64,000 nucleotides of DNA from Streptomyces flavofungini (GTDB taxonomy: Bacteria > Actinomycetota > Actinomycetes > Streptomycetales > Streptomycetaceae): contig NZ_BMVR01000003.1 in the NCBI RefSeq assembly GCF_014650815.1, positions 496,001 to 560,000 of the forward strand. Direction: 5' to 3'. Each line of letters begins with the position of its first letter. Position 1 is the first letter of the stretch. Made by a program: the position numbers and the translations under genes. Shown piece by piece: positions 44,987 to 53,442 of this stretch. Under the pieces are notes generated by a model, which ran no database searches, had not been told where the DNA came from, and saw only the letters and a program-made list of their open reading frames with translations.

Positions 44987-45241
44987 ATGACCAAGGACAA
45001 GACGTTCACCCTGATCACCGAGGCCGTCCGGGAGATCCTGCCGGAGCTCGCCGACCGTGACCTCAGCGAGTCCGACACCCTGGACGCGCTCGGCGCCAAC
45101 TCCATGGACCGCGCGGAGATCGTCATGACCGTCCTGGAGGAGATGGACCTCGACATCCCCCTCGTCGAGACCCACGGGCCGCAGAACCTGGGCGAGCTCG
45201 CCCAGCACCTCAGCGACACGGCAGCGGCCAAGGCCCGGTGA
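44987..45241 (+). CDS. Free-standing donor ACP of the beta-branch cassette
   Basis: An 84-residue carrier protein. Attachment Ser39 lies in LGANSMDRAEIVM, which closely resembles the LGANSxDRAEI segment of the donor ACPs of HMG-synthase cassettes (AcpK type in Bacillus). Its role would be to carry malonyl, decarboxylated to acetyl by the next gene's product and then joined to the beta-keto group of the assembly-line intermediate. It starts 52 bases after protein C and ends 1 base before the next ATG. The family and context fit well; that it is phosphopantetheinylated is inferred. Confidence 0.93.
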   Translation: MTKDKTFTLITEAVREILPELADRDLSESDTLDALGANSMDRAEIVMTVLEEMDLDIPLVETHGPQNLGELAQHLSDTAAAKAR

Positions 45242-45242
45242 C

Positions 45243-46466
45243 ATGAGGCATCCCGCAGGGCTCGTCGTCACCGGCCTCGGCGTCACCACCGCCGTGGGCC
45301 AGGGCAAGACCGCCTTCACCGACGCGCTGTTCGCCGGGGCGCACCGCTTCGCCGTCATGGAGCGGCCCGGACGGCAGCTCGGCACCCGCTTCGTGGGCGC
45401 CGAACTGCCGGTCCCGAAGCCGACCAGCCGGCTCGGCGCCCGCGAGCTGCGCACCGCCTCCCTCACCGGACAGGTCGCCCTCACCACCCTCGAAGAGGCG
45501 TGGACCGAGGCCGGCCTGGACGGCTACGACGCCGACCGCGTCGGGCTCGTCATCGGCGGCAGCAACCTCCAGCAGCGCGAACTCGTGCTCGCCCAGGACC
45601 GGCACCGCGCCAAGCCGCGCTTCCTGCGGCCCAGCTACGGCCTGTCCTACCTGGACAGCGACCTGTGCGGGCTGTGTACGACGGCCTTCGGGATCCGCGG
45701 CTTCGCGCACACCGTGGGCGGCGCCTCGGCCAGCGGGCAGCTCGCCGTCATCGAGGCGGCCGAGGCCGTCGCCTCCGGCCGCGTCGACGTGTGCGTCGCG
45801 CTCGGCGCGCTCGCCGACCTGTCGCACTGGGAGCTGCTCGGCCTGCGTGCGATGGGCGCCATGGCGGCAGAGGACCACGCCGACGCGCCCGCCGAGGCCT
45901 GCCGCCCCTTCGACCAGGGGCGGTCCGGCTTCGTGTACGGCGAGGCCTGCGCGGCCCTGGTCGTCGAGCGCGCGGGCGCCCGCCCGGACGCCCCCGCCCC
46001 GTACGCGCGGCTCAGCGGCTGGTCCGTACGCCTGGACGGCAACCGCGACCCCAACCCGTCCCTGGACGGCGAGACCGCGGCGATCCGGGGGGCCCTCGAC
46101 CACGCGGGCCTCACCGCGCGGGACATCGACTACGTCAACCCGCACGGCACCGCGTCCCCGGCCGGGGACACCACCGAGGTGGCGGCGCTCAAGGCCTGCG
46201 GCCTCACGCACGCGGCCGTCAACGCCACGAAGTCGATCACCGGGCACGGCCTGACGGCGGCCGGAGCCGTCGAGGCGGCCGCGGCCCTGCTGCAGTTGCG
46301 GCAGGGACGGCTGCACCCGACCCGCAACCTCACCGACCCCATCGACGACGCCCCGCACTGGGTGCGCGACGCCGCCGTCGAGGCCGACATCCAGCACTGC
46401 CTGAGCCTGAGCATGGGCTTCGGCGGCATCAACACCGCACTGTGCCTGAGCGCGTGCGACGCCTAG
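45243..46466 (+). CDS. Decarboxylating ketosynthase (Cys-to-Ser) of the beta-branch cassette
   Basis: A 407-residue free-standing KAS II-like protein. The nucleophile position reads GGASASGQ: Ser162 (TCG at 45726-45728) replaces Cys. The His residues are kept in NPHGTAS and KSITGHG. In HMG-synthase cassettes this variant decarboxylates malonyl on the donor ACP to acetyl and does not condense. It begins 1 base after the donor ACP gene and ends 20 bases before the HMG-synthase gene, so all three are surely co-transcribed. Confidence 0.93.
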   Translation: MRHPAGLVVTGLGVTTAVGQGKTAFTDALFAGAHRFAVMERPGRQLGTRFVGAELPVPKPTSRLGARELRTASLTGQVALTTLEEAWTEAGLDGYDADRVGLVIGGSNLQQRELVLAQDRHRAKPRFLRPSYGLSYLDSDLCGLCTTAFGIRGFAHTVGGASASGQLAVIEAAEAVASGRVDVCVALGALADLSHWELLGLRAMGAMAAEDHADAPAEACRPFDQGRSGFVYGEACAALVVERAGARPDAPAPYARLSGWSVRLDGNRDPNPSLDGETAAIRGALDHAGLTARDIDYVNPHGTASPAGDTTEVAALKACGLTHAAVNATKSITGHGLTAAGAVEAAAALLQLRQGRLHPTRNLTDPIDDAPHWVRDAAVEADIQHCLSLSMGFGGINTALCLSACDA

Positions 46467-46486
46467 AGAGCAGAAGAGCGAACCCC

Positions 46487-47752
46487 ATGTCCCGCGTCGG
46501 TATCGAAGCGATGAACGTGTTCGGCGGCACGGCCGTGCTCGACGTCATGCAGTTGGCGCGCCACCGCGACCTCGACCTCGCGCGCCTGAACAACCTGCTG
46601 ATGAAGGAGAAGACCGTCGCGCTGCCCTTCGAGGACCCGGTCACCTTCGGGGCCAACGCGGCCCGGCCGCTCCTGGACCGGATGAGCGACGAGGAGAAGG
46701 GCCGCATCGAACTCCTCATCACCTGCACCGAGTCCGGCTTCGACTTCTCGAAGTCGGCGAGCACCTACCTCCACGACCAGCTGGGCCTGAGCCGCAACGT
46801 GCGGATGTTCGAGCTGAAGCAGGCCTGCTACGCGGGCACCGCGGGCCTCCAGATGGCCTGCAACTTCATCCTCGCCAACACCTCGCCGGGCGCGAAGGCC
46901 CTCGTCATCGCCACCGACATCTCGCGCTACATCCTGGAGGACGGCGCCGACGTCGCCGCGCAGGACTGGGCGTACGCCGAACCGAGCGGCGGCGCGGGCG
47001 CGGTGGCCCTGCTCGTCAGCGACACCCCGCACGTCTTCCAGCTCGACGTCGGCGCCAGCGGCACCTACGGCTACGAGGTGATGGACACCTGCCGCCCCGC
47101 CCCGGACAGCGAGGCCGGTGACGTCGACCTGTCCCTGATGTCGTACCTGGACTGCTGCGAGCAGGCCTATCGCGCCTACGCGGCCAAGGTCGAGGGCGCC
47201 GACTACCGCGACACGTTCCAGTACCTCGCCTTCCACACCCCCTTCGGCGGCATGGTCAAGGGCGCCCACCGCACGATGATGCGCAAGGTCGCCAAGGCCA
47301 AGGGCGCCGAGATCGCCGCGGACTTCGAGCGCCGCGTGCTGCCCGGCCTCGGCTACTGCGGGCGCGTCGGCAACATCATGGGCGCGACCGTCTTCCTCTC
47401 CCTCGCGAGCACCATCTGCAACGGCGCCTACCCGGACCCGCGGCGCGTCGGGCTCTTCTCCTACGGATCCGGCTGCTGCTCGGAGTTCTACAGCGGCGTC
47501 GTCACCCCGGACGGCGCGTCCCGGCTGCGGGGCATGGGCGTCGAGGACCACCTCGACGCGCGCTACCGGCTGTCCCTCGACGAGTACGACCAGCTCCTGC
47601 GGGAGAGCGCGTTCGTCCGCGTCGGCACCCGCGACACCGTCGTCAACCAGGACTTCGCCGACCGGACCGCACCGGGCACCGCGGGCGCGTCGCCCCGTCT
47701 CGTGCTGCGCGCGATCAAGGAGTTCCACCGGGAGTACGCATGGATCGACTGA
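46487..47752 (+). CDS. HMG-CoA synthase homologue (beta-branching)
   Basis: A 421-residue enzyme of the HMG-CoA synthase family. Cys114 lies in ELKQACYAGTAG and a catalytic His in LAFHTPFGG. It would join the acetyl group of the donor ACP to the beta-keto group of a chain held on branching ACPs, giving a beta-hydroxy-beta-carboxymethyl branch. The start at MSRVGIEAMN is chosen because homology begins there and because the preceding gene stops 20 bases upstream; the open frame extends much further upstream but overlaps that gene. The final 13 bases overlap the next gene. Confidence 0.95.
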   Translation: MSRVGIEAMNVFGGTAVLDVMQLARHRDLDLARLNNLLMKEKTVALPFEDPVTFGANAARPLLDRMSDEEKGRIELLITCTESGFDFSKSASTYLHDQLGLSRNVRMFELKQACYAGTAGLQMACNFILANTSPGAKALVIATDISRYILEDGADVAAQDWAYAEPSGGAGAVALLVSDTPHVFQLDVGASGTYGYEVMDTCRPAPDSEAGDVDLSLMSYLDCCEQAYRAYAAKVEGADYRDTFQYLAFHTPFGGMVKGAHRTMMRKVAKAKGAEIAADFERRVLPGLGYCGRVGNIMGATVFLSLASTICNGAYPDPRRVGLFSYGSGCCSEFYSGVVTPDGASRLRGMGVEDHLDARYRLSLDEYDQLLRESAFVRVGTRDTVVNQDFADRTAPGTAGASPRLVLRAIKEFHREYAWID

Positions 47753-50025
47753 CCTACTCCACCCTGCGCGTGCGCGAGCAGGGCAGCGTCCTCTTCGCCC
47801 GGATCCACCGGCCCGAGGCCGACAACGCCATCAACGCGACACTCGTCCACGAGCTGGACGACGTGTTCGCCCGGGCGGCGCAGGCGGATCACACCACCGT
47901 GGTCGTCCTCGAAGGGCTGCCCGAAGTCTTCTGCTTCGGCGCCGACTTCGGCGTGATCAGCGACGCGGCCCGCTCCGGCCAGGACACGGCCTTCGACCCG
48001 GAGCCCATGTTCGAGCTGTTCCGGCGGATGGCGTACGCCGACGTGCTCACCGTCGCGCACGTGCGCGGCAAGGCCAACGCGGGCGGCGTCGGCCTCGTCG
48101 CCGCGTGCGACATCGTGATCGCCGACGAGAGCGCCACCTTCAGCCTCTCCGAGCTCCTCTTCGGCCTGATCCCGGCCGTCGTCCTGCCGTACCTGATCCG
48201 CAGGACCGGCTTCCAGCACGCCCACTACCTCGCCGCGACCACCCGGACCGTCGACGCCCGGCAGGCCCACGCGTGGGGGCTCGTCGACGCGCTCGGCCCC
48301 GACAGCGAGGCGCTGCTGCGCCGCCATCTGCAACGCCTCGGGCGCCTGTCGAAGAAGGGCGTCGCCCGCTACAAGACGTATCTGCGCGCCCTGTCCCCGC
48401 TGGCCGAGCACACCAAGGACGTCGCCCTCGCCACCAACCGCGAGGTGTTCGCCGACCCCGACAACGTCCGCGCGATCCGGCGCTACGCCGAGGACGGCGT
48501 CTTCCCCTGGGAGAGCCGGACGGCGGACACCGACCCGGCCCCGGCGACACCGCCCGCGCCCCGCCCCGAGCCCTCACCGATCGAGAACACCGTGACCGTG
48601 CCACCTCAAGGCCAGCGCCCCGCCCCGCCGCCCGCCCTCTCGCCCCGCGCCCTCGGCAACCCCCGCTTCCGCGAGGCCCACGGCGTCGACTACGCCTACG
48701 CCGCCGGGGCGATGTACAAGGGCATCGCCTCCGTCGACCTGGTCACCGCGCTCGGCAACGCGGGCATGCTCGGCTTCTTCGGCACCGGCGGCCTCGCCCT
48801 GGACGCCGTCGACGACGCGATCACCCGCATCAAGAAGGGCCTGGACCCCGGCCGCGCCTACGGCATGAACCTGCTCAGCAACCCGGAGGACCCCGACCAG
48901 GAGGCCCGCACCGTCGAGCTGTTCCTGCGCCACGGCGTCCGCTCGGTGGAGGCGTCGGCCTACCTCCGGCCCACGCTGCCCCTGGTCCACTACCGCCTCG
49001 CGGGCCTCGGCACCGACGCCGACGGGCGGCTCCGCCAGGACCACCACATCATCGCCAAGGTGTCGCGCACCGAGGTCGCCGAGCCCTTCCTGCGCCCGGC
49101 GCCCGCCCCGCTGGTCCGCCGCCTCCTCGACGACGGACTCATCACCCCCGAACAGGCCGAACTCGGCGCCCGGCTGCCGCTGGCCCAGGACCTGTGCGTC
49201 GAGGCGGACTCGGCGGGACACACCGACGGCGGCAACGCCTACGTCCTGATGCCCGCCATGCGCGCCCTGCGCGACCGCGTCACGCGCGAGGAGCGCTACC
49301 CCGGCGAGGCCGCCGTGCGCGTCGGCGCGGCGGGCGGCATCGGCACCCCCGAGGCGGCCCTCGCGGCCCTGACCCTGGGCGCCGACTTCCTCGTCACCGG
49401 CTCCATCAACCAGTGCACGATCGAGGCCGGGACCAGCGAGGCCGTCAAGGACGTCCTGCAGGGCCTCGGCGTGCACGACACCGAATACGCGCCCGCGGGC
49501 GACATGTTCGAGGTCGGCGCCCGGGTGCAGGCCGTCAGGAAGGGCACCTTCTTCCCGGCCCGCGCCCAGAAGCTGTACGACCTCTATCTGCGGCACGACT
49601 CCCTCGACGACCTCGACCCGCGGACCCGGGCCACCCTGGAGGGCAAGTACTTCAAGCGGTCCCTCGACGAGGTGTGGCGGGAGACCCGCGACCACCTCGC
49701 GCGCCGCCACCCCGCCCGGCTCGCCGAGGTCGAGCGGAGCCCCAAGCAGAAGATGGCCCACGTCTTCCGCTGGTACTTCGTTCACTCCACCCGGCTCGCC
49801 CTGCACGGCGCCCCCGACCAGCGGGTCGACTACCAGATCCACTGCGGCCCCGCCCTCGGCGCCTTCAACTCCTGGGTGCGGGGCACCGACCTGGAGCCGT
49901 GGCGCAACCGCGGGGTCGACGTCATCGCCGAGCGGCTGCTGCACGGGACCGCGGCCCTGCTCGCGGAGCGCCTCGCCGCCTTCGGCGCCCTGACCACCGG
50001 AGCCACCGCTCCCGACAACGGCTGA
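47740..50025 (+). CDS. Fusion of ECH1 dehydratase and PfaD-type trans enoylreductase
   Basis: 761 residues. Residues 1 to about 255 are an enoyl-CoA hydratase-fold protein strongly resembling the ECH1 dehydratases of HMG-synthase cassettes (PksH type; VFCFGADF, KANAGGVG, SLSELLFGL). After a Pro-rich linker (about 270-310), residues 310 to about 755 form a PfaD-type FMN enoylreductase (MYKGIASVDLV, GFFGTGGL, VGAAGGIGTPEA, DFLVTGSINQ). The first part would dehydrate the HMG-type branch; the second would reduce double bonds made by the DH domains. These are normally separate proteins. There is no frameshift or internal stop at the linker, so it looks like a true fusion. It overlaps the HMG synthase by 13 bases. 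Confidence 0.93.
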   Translation: MDRLTYSTLRVREQGSVLFARIHRPEADNAINATLVHELDDVFARAAQADHTTVVVLEGLPEVFCFGADFGVISDAARSGQDTAFDPEPMFELFRRMAYADVLTVAHVRGKANAGGVGLVAACDIVIADESATFSLSELLFGLIPAVVLPYLIRRTGFQHAHYLAATTRTVDARQAHAWGLVDALGPDSEALLRRHLQRLGRLSKKGVARYKTYLRALSPLAEHTKDVALATNREVFADPDNVRAIRRYAEDGVFPWESRTADTDPAPATPPAPRPEPSPIENTVTVPPQGQRPAPPPALSPRALGNPRFREAHGVDYAYAAGAMYKGIASVDLVTALGNAGMLGFFGTGGLALDAVDDAITRIKKGLDPGRAYGMNLLSNPEDPDQEARTVELFLRHGVRSVEASAYLRPTLPLVHYRLAGLGTDADGRLRQDHHIIAKVSRTEVAEPFLRPAPAPLVRRLLDDGLITPEQAELGARLPLAQDLCVEADSAGHTDGGNAYVLMPAMRALRDRVTREERYPGEAAVRVGAAGGIGTPEAALAALTLGADFLVTGSINQCTIEAGTSEAVKDVLQGLGVHDTEYAPAGDMFEVGARVQAVRKGTFFPARAQKLYDLYLRHDSLDDLDPRTRATLEGKYFKRSLDEVWRETRDHLARRHPARLAEVERSPKQKMAHVFRWYFVHSTRLALHGAPDQRVDYQIHCGPALGAFNSWVRGTDLEPWRNRGVDVIAERLLHGTAALLAERLAAFGALTTGATAPDNG

Positions 50026-50033
50026 GTGATCAC

Positions 50034-51971
50034 ATGACATCCGTGTACGTCTTCCCCGGGCAGGGCTCCCAGCGCAAGGGCATGGGCAAGGAGCTGTTCG
50101 GGAAGTACCCCGACCTGGTCGCACGGGCCGACCGGCTCCTCGGCTACTCCCTGCGCGAGTTGTGCCTCGACGACCCCGACCGGGTCCTCAACCGCACCGA
50201 GTACACCCAGCCCGCCCTGTACGCGGTCAGCGCCCTGCAGTACCTCGACCACATCGACTCCGGCGAGGCACCGCCCGCCGTCGTCGCCGGGCACAGCCTG
50301 GGCGAGTACAGCGCCCTCTTCGCCGCGGGCGCCTTCGACTTCACCACCGGCCTCGACCTAGTGCGCAGGCGCGGCGAGTTGATGAGCCGGGCCCCCAAGG
50401 GCGCGATGGCCGCGGTCGTCAACCTCGACCAGGAGCGGGTCGCGGAGATCCTCGCGGGCCTGCCGCACCACAACATCGACATCGCCAACATCAACTCCCG
50501 CCGCCAGTGCATCCTCTCCGGCGTCTACGACGAGATCCACGCGCCCGACGTCCGCGCCGCGTACACGGCGGCCGGTGGCTCCTTCATCCCCCTCAATGTG
50601 AGCGCCGCCTTCCACTCCCGGTGCATGACCGACGTGCAGGAGGAGTTCGCCCGGCACCTGGCGGGGGTCGACTTCCGTGCGCCGCGCATCCCCGTGATCG
50701 CCAACTGCACGGCCCGGCCCTACCCGGCGACCGGCCACGCCGACCTGCTCGCCCGGCAGATATCGAGCCCCGTCAAGTGGTACGAGTCCCTGTCCTGGCT
50801 GCTGGCGCGCGGCCACGACGACTTCCGCGAGATCGGCCCCGGCGACGTCCTCACCAAGCTCACCGGCAAGATCCGCGAGGAACCCCTGCGGATCGAGGAG
50901 CCCCCGCGCGTCGAGGCGCCCGCCCCACCCCGGCGGCCCGCGCCCAGCCCCGCCCCGAGCCGGACCTCGCGGCGCCCCGAGCTCGTCTTCATGTACGGCG
51001 GCCAGGGCACCCAGTACTACCGGATGGGCCAGGAGCTGTACGACACCCATCCGGCCTTCCGGGACGCCATGGACCGCGGCAGCGCCCTGTACGAGGCGGC
51101 CCAGGGCACATCACTCGTCGCCGCGATGCATGACAGCTCGCGCCGCGGCCAGGACTTCGACGACATCCTGCACACGCACGCCGCGCTCTACAGCATCGGC
51201 TGGGGCCTCACCGAGGCCCTGCGCGCGGAGGGCTTCGAGCCGGACGCGGTCCTCGGGCACAGCCTGGGCGAGTACGTCGCGGCCACCGTCGCCGGGGTGA
51301 TGTCCTTCGAGGACGGCCTCGACCTGGTGATGAAGCAGGCGCACCTGCTGAAGCTGCGCTGCCGCACCGGCGGCATGCTCAGCGTCCTCGCCCCGCCCGC
51401 CCTGCACCAGCGGCGCCGCGACCTGTTCGCCGGACTCGCCCTGGCGGGCGTCAACTTCGGCGCCGACGCCCGCGGCAACTTCGTCGTCAGCGGCGACGCG
51501 GACCGGATCACCGAGGCCCGCGCCGCGCTCGACAGGGAAGGAGTGGTCGCCGTCCGCCTCCCGGTGCGCTACGGCTTCCACTCCGCCCTCGTCGACGACA
51601 TCCGCCACGAGTGCCGCAGCCTCGGCCGCGCGGTCCGGGTGAGCGCGCCCCGGGTGCCGGTGTACTCGTGCGCGTACGCGGGCGAGCTCGACGGGGAGAC
51701 CCTGAACCGCTGGGACGACTACGCCTGGGACGTGATCCGGGGCCGGGTGCGCTTCGACGAACTCATGGCCACCGCCTTCCGCGACCCGGCACGGCACTAC
51801 TTCGTCGACCTCAGCGCCAGCGGCTCCTTCGTGAACTTCCTCAAGCACGGCTACGGCCCGGACCACCGCGGCACCTTCGCGATCAACCAGTTCGGCAACA
51901 ACGCGGCGTCGATGGGGAGGCTGCGCGAGGGACTGCGCGAGGTCGCCGGGGGAGTACCCGCCCTGGTGTGA
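50034..51971 (+). CDS. Tandem trans-acyltransferase (AT-AT)
   Basis: 645 residues, starting 8 bases after the previous stop. AT1 (about 4-285) has FPGQGSQ and Ser88 in GHSLGEYS, with AAFHS later: a malonyl-CoA-type acyltransferase that would load the AT-less modules. A Pro-rich linker (about 285-320) joins it to AT2 (about 320-640), with MYGGQGTQYYRMG, Ser410 in GHSLGEYV and YGFHSALVD. The QGTQYYRMG type resembles the acyl hydrolase (proofreading) ATs of trans-AT clusters such as PedC. Assigning AT1 to loading and AT2 to hydrolysis is inference from these motifs. This is the last gene of the operon. Confidence 0.93.
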   Translation: MTSVYVFPGQGSQRKGMGKELFGKYPDLVARADRLLGYSLRELCLDDPDRVLNRTEYTQPALYAVSALQYLDHIDSGEAPPAVVAGHSLGEYSALFAAGAFDFTTGLDLVRRRGELMSRAPKGAMAAVVNLDQERVAEILAGLPHHNIDIANINSRRQCILSGVYDEIHAPDVRAAYTAAGGSFIPLNVSAAFHSRCMTDVQEEFARHLAGVDFRAPRIPVIANCTARPYPATGHADLLARQISSPVKWYESLSWLLARGHDDFREIGPGDVLTKLTGKIREEPLRIEEPPRVEAPAPPRRPAPSPAPSRTSRRPELVFMYGGQGTQYYRMGQELYDTHPAFRDAMDRGSALYEAAQGTSLVAAMHDSSRRGQDFDDILHTHAALYSIGWGLTEALRAEGFEPDAVLGHSLGEYVAATVAGVMSFEDGLDLVMKQAHLLKLRCRTGGMLSVLAPPALHQRRRDLFAGLALAGVNFGADARGNFVVSGDADRITEARAALDREGVVAVRLPVRYGFHSALVDDIRHECRSLGRAVRVSAPRVPVYSCAYAGELDGETLNRWDDYAWDVIRGRVRFDELMATAFRDPARHYFVDLSASGSFVNFLKHGYGPDHRGTFAINQFGNNAASMGRLREGLREVAGGVPALV

Positions 51972-51977
51972 GGCCGT

Positions 51978-52010
51978 GGGGCCTGACGGCGAGGGGGCCT
52001 GACGGCGAGG
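51978..52010. repeat. 16-bp tandem duplication between convergent genes
   Basis: The sequence GGGGCCTGACGGCGAG occurs twice head to tail (starting 51978 and 51994), immediately before the hairpin at 52013. It lies outside the coding regions. Confidence 0.75.
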
Positions 52011-52012
52011 GC

Positions 52013-52033
52013 GCCCACCGCACAGCGGTGGGC
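52013..52033. terminator. Hairpin terminator between convergent operon and P450
   Basis: GCCCACCG and CGGTGGGC form an 8-bp stem with a 5-base loop. It lies between the stop of the AT-AT gene (51971) and the stop of the P450 gene (52064) and could serve both strands. There is no U-tract, as is common in high-GC actinomycetes. Confidence 0.65.
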
Positions 52034-52063
52034 CCCCGATGCCTCTTCGGACCAGCGGCCGTA

Positions 52064-53296
52064 TCAGCCGACCGCCACCGGCAGCGACGCCACGCCGCGG
52101 ACGTTGATCCGGCCGTTCCAGGACACCTCGCCGTCCAGGGCCAGCTTCGGGAACCGCGGCAACATCCGCTCGAACGTGATGGTGGCCTCCAGGCGCGCGA
52201 GGGCCGCGCCGAGGCAGTGGTGCGAGCCGGAGCCGAACGCCAGGTGTCCGCGTGCCCCCTCCCGGTCCAGGCGCAGCTTGTCCGCGTCCGGGCCCCAGTG
52301 CGCCTCGTCACGGTTCGCCGAGGCGAGGCCGCCGATCACGAACGAGCCCGCGGGGATCTCGACGCCGCTGAGCACCGTCGGCTCGACGGTGATGCGGCGG
52401 CTGGACTGCAGCGGGCTGTCGTAGCGCAGCAGCTCGTCGACGGCGTTGGGGAGCAGTGCGGCGTCCGCGCGGAGCGCGGCCAGCTGGTCGGGGTGGCGCA
52501 GCAGGGCCAGCGTGCCGTTGGCGAGCAGGTTCACGGTCGTCTCGTGGCCCGCGATGTAGAGCAGCGTGATCTGGGCGATCAGCTCGTCGTCGCTGAGCTT
52601 GTCGCCGTCCTCCTCGGCCTCGATCAGGGCCGTCATCAGGTCGTCGGCGGGGTTCTTCCGCTTCCACGCGATCATCTCGGCGGTGATGCCCGCCAGCTCC
52701 TCGTCCGCGGCCTCGATGGCCTGCATGACGGCGGGGTCGGCGACCGGCTCCAGGGAGCGGACCATCGTGGCGCTCAGCTCACGGATCCGCTCGTGGTCGG
52801 TGGGCGGGGCGCCCAGCATCTCGGCGATCACCGCGAACGGCAGCGGCGAGGCCAGCTCGGGCACCAGGTCCGCGCGGCCGGAGGCGGCGATCCGGTCGAG
52901 CATGCCGTCGACGAGCTCGCCGATGCGGGGCGCGAGCGCCTGGATGGACTTGGGCGTGAACGCCTTCTGCACCAGGCGGCGCAGCCGGGTGTGGTCGGGG
53001 GCGTCCCGGTCGATCATCGAGAAGCCGTCGATGAGCGGGGTCCTGCGGGACTCGTCTTTCTGCCGCAGGTTCACCATCGCGCCCGCGGTGACGTTGCGCA
53101 GCTCGACCGAGGCGCCGGAACGCAGCAGCGCGAACACGTCCGCGTAGCGGGTGACCACCCAGAACCCCATGGGGTGCGGATAGACCGGCGCGGTCTCACG
53201 GAGCATCGCGTACTGCGGGTACGGATTGTCGGTGAACCCTTCGGCGAAGGGGTTGAACAGCGGTATGTGCTCCTGAGGAGGAACGCCCCCGGTCAT
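52064..53296 (-). CDS. Cytochrome P450 (complete)
   Basis: 410 residues, normal for a soluble actinobacterial P450. It shows the I-helix AGHETT, the ExxR motif in ELLRYD, and the haem-binding loop FGSGSHHCLGAALAR with the Cys ligand at about residue 350. The start codon is preceded by an AGGAGCACC-type site. It would need a ferredoxin partner, none of which is encoded nearby. It converges with the PKS operon and may hydroxylate or epoxidise the polyketide-peptide, or may be an unrelated neighbour; the sequence does not decide. Confidence 0.95.
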   Translation of the reverse strand: MTGGVPPQEHIPLFNPFAEGFTDNPYPQYAMLRETAPVYPHPMGFWVVTRYADVFALLRSGASVELRNVTAGAMVNLRQKDESRRTPLIDGFSMIDRDAPDHTRLRRLVQKAFTPKSIQALAPRIGELVDGMLDRIAASGRADLVPELASPLPFAVIAEMLGAPPTDHERIRELSATMVRSLEPVADPAVMQAIEAADEELAGITAEMIAWKRKNPADDLMTALIEAEEDGDKLSDDELIAQITLLYIAGHETTVNLLANGTLALLRHPDQLAALRADAALLPNAVDELLRYDSPLQSSRRITVEPTVLSGVEIPAGSFVIGGLASANRDEAHWGPDADKLRLDREGARGHLAFGSGSHHCLGAALARLEATITFERMLPRFPKLALDGEVSWNGRINVRGVASLPVAVG

Positions 53297-53442
53297 CTGG
53301 TGCTCCTTGTTGTTGCCCCGGCAGGAGGGATCTCCCGCCCGGATTCGATGAGAGTTCGCAGGTCACGCTAGTGCGGCCAGGTGAACCGGCGGTGTGTGAC
53401 CACGAGGAGAGCAGGAGGGTACCCGGCGGGGGGCGGGGGTGA

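Noticed and set aside
52104..53147. Plus-strand frames opposite the P450 gene
   Set aside because: The minus strand encodes a complete P450 with all motifs.
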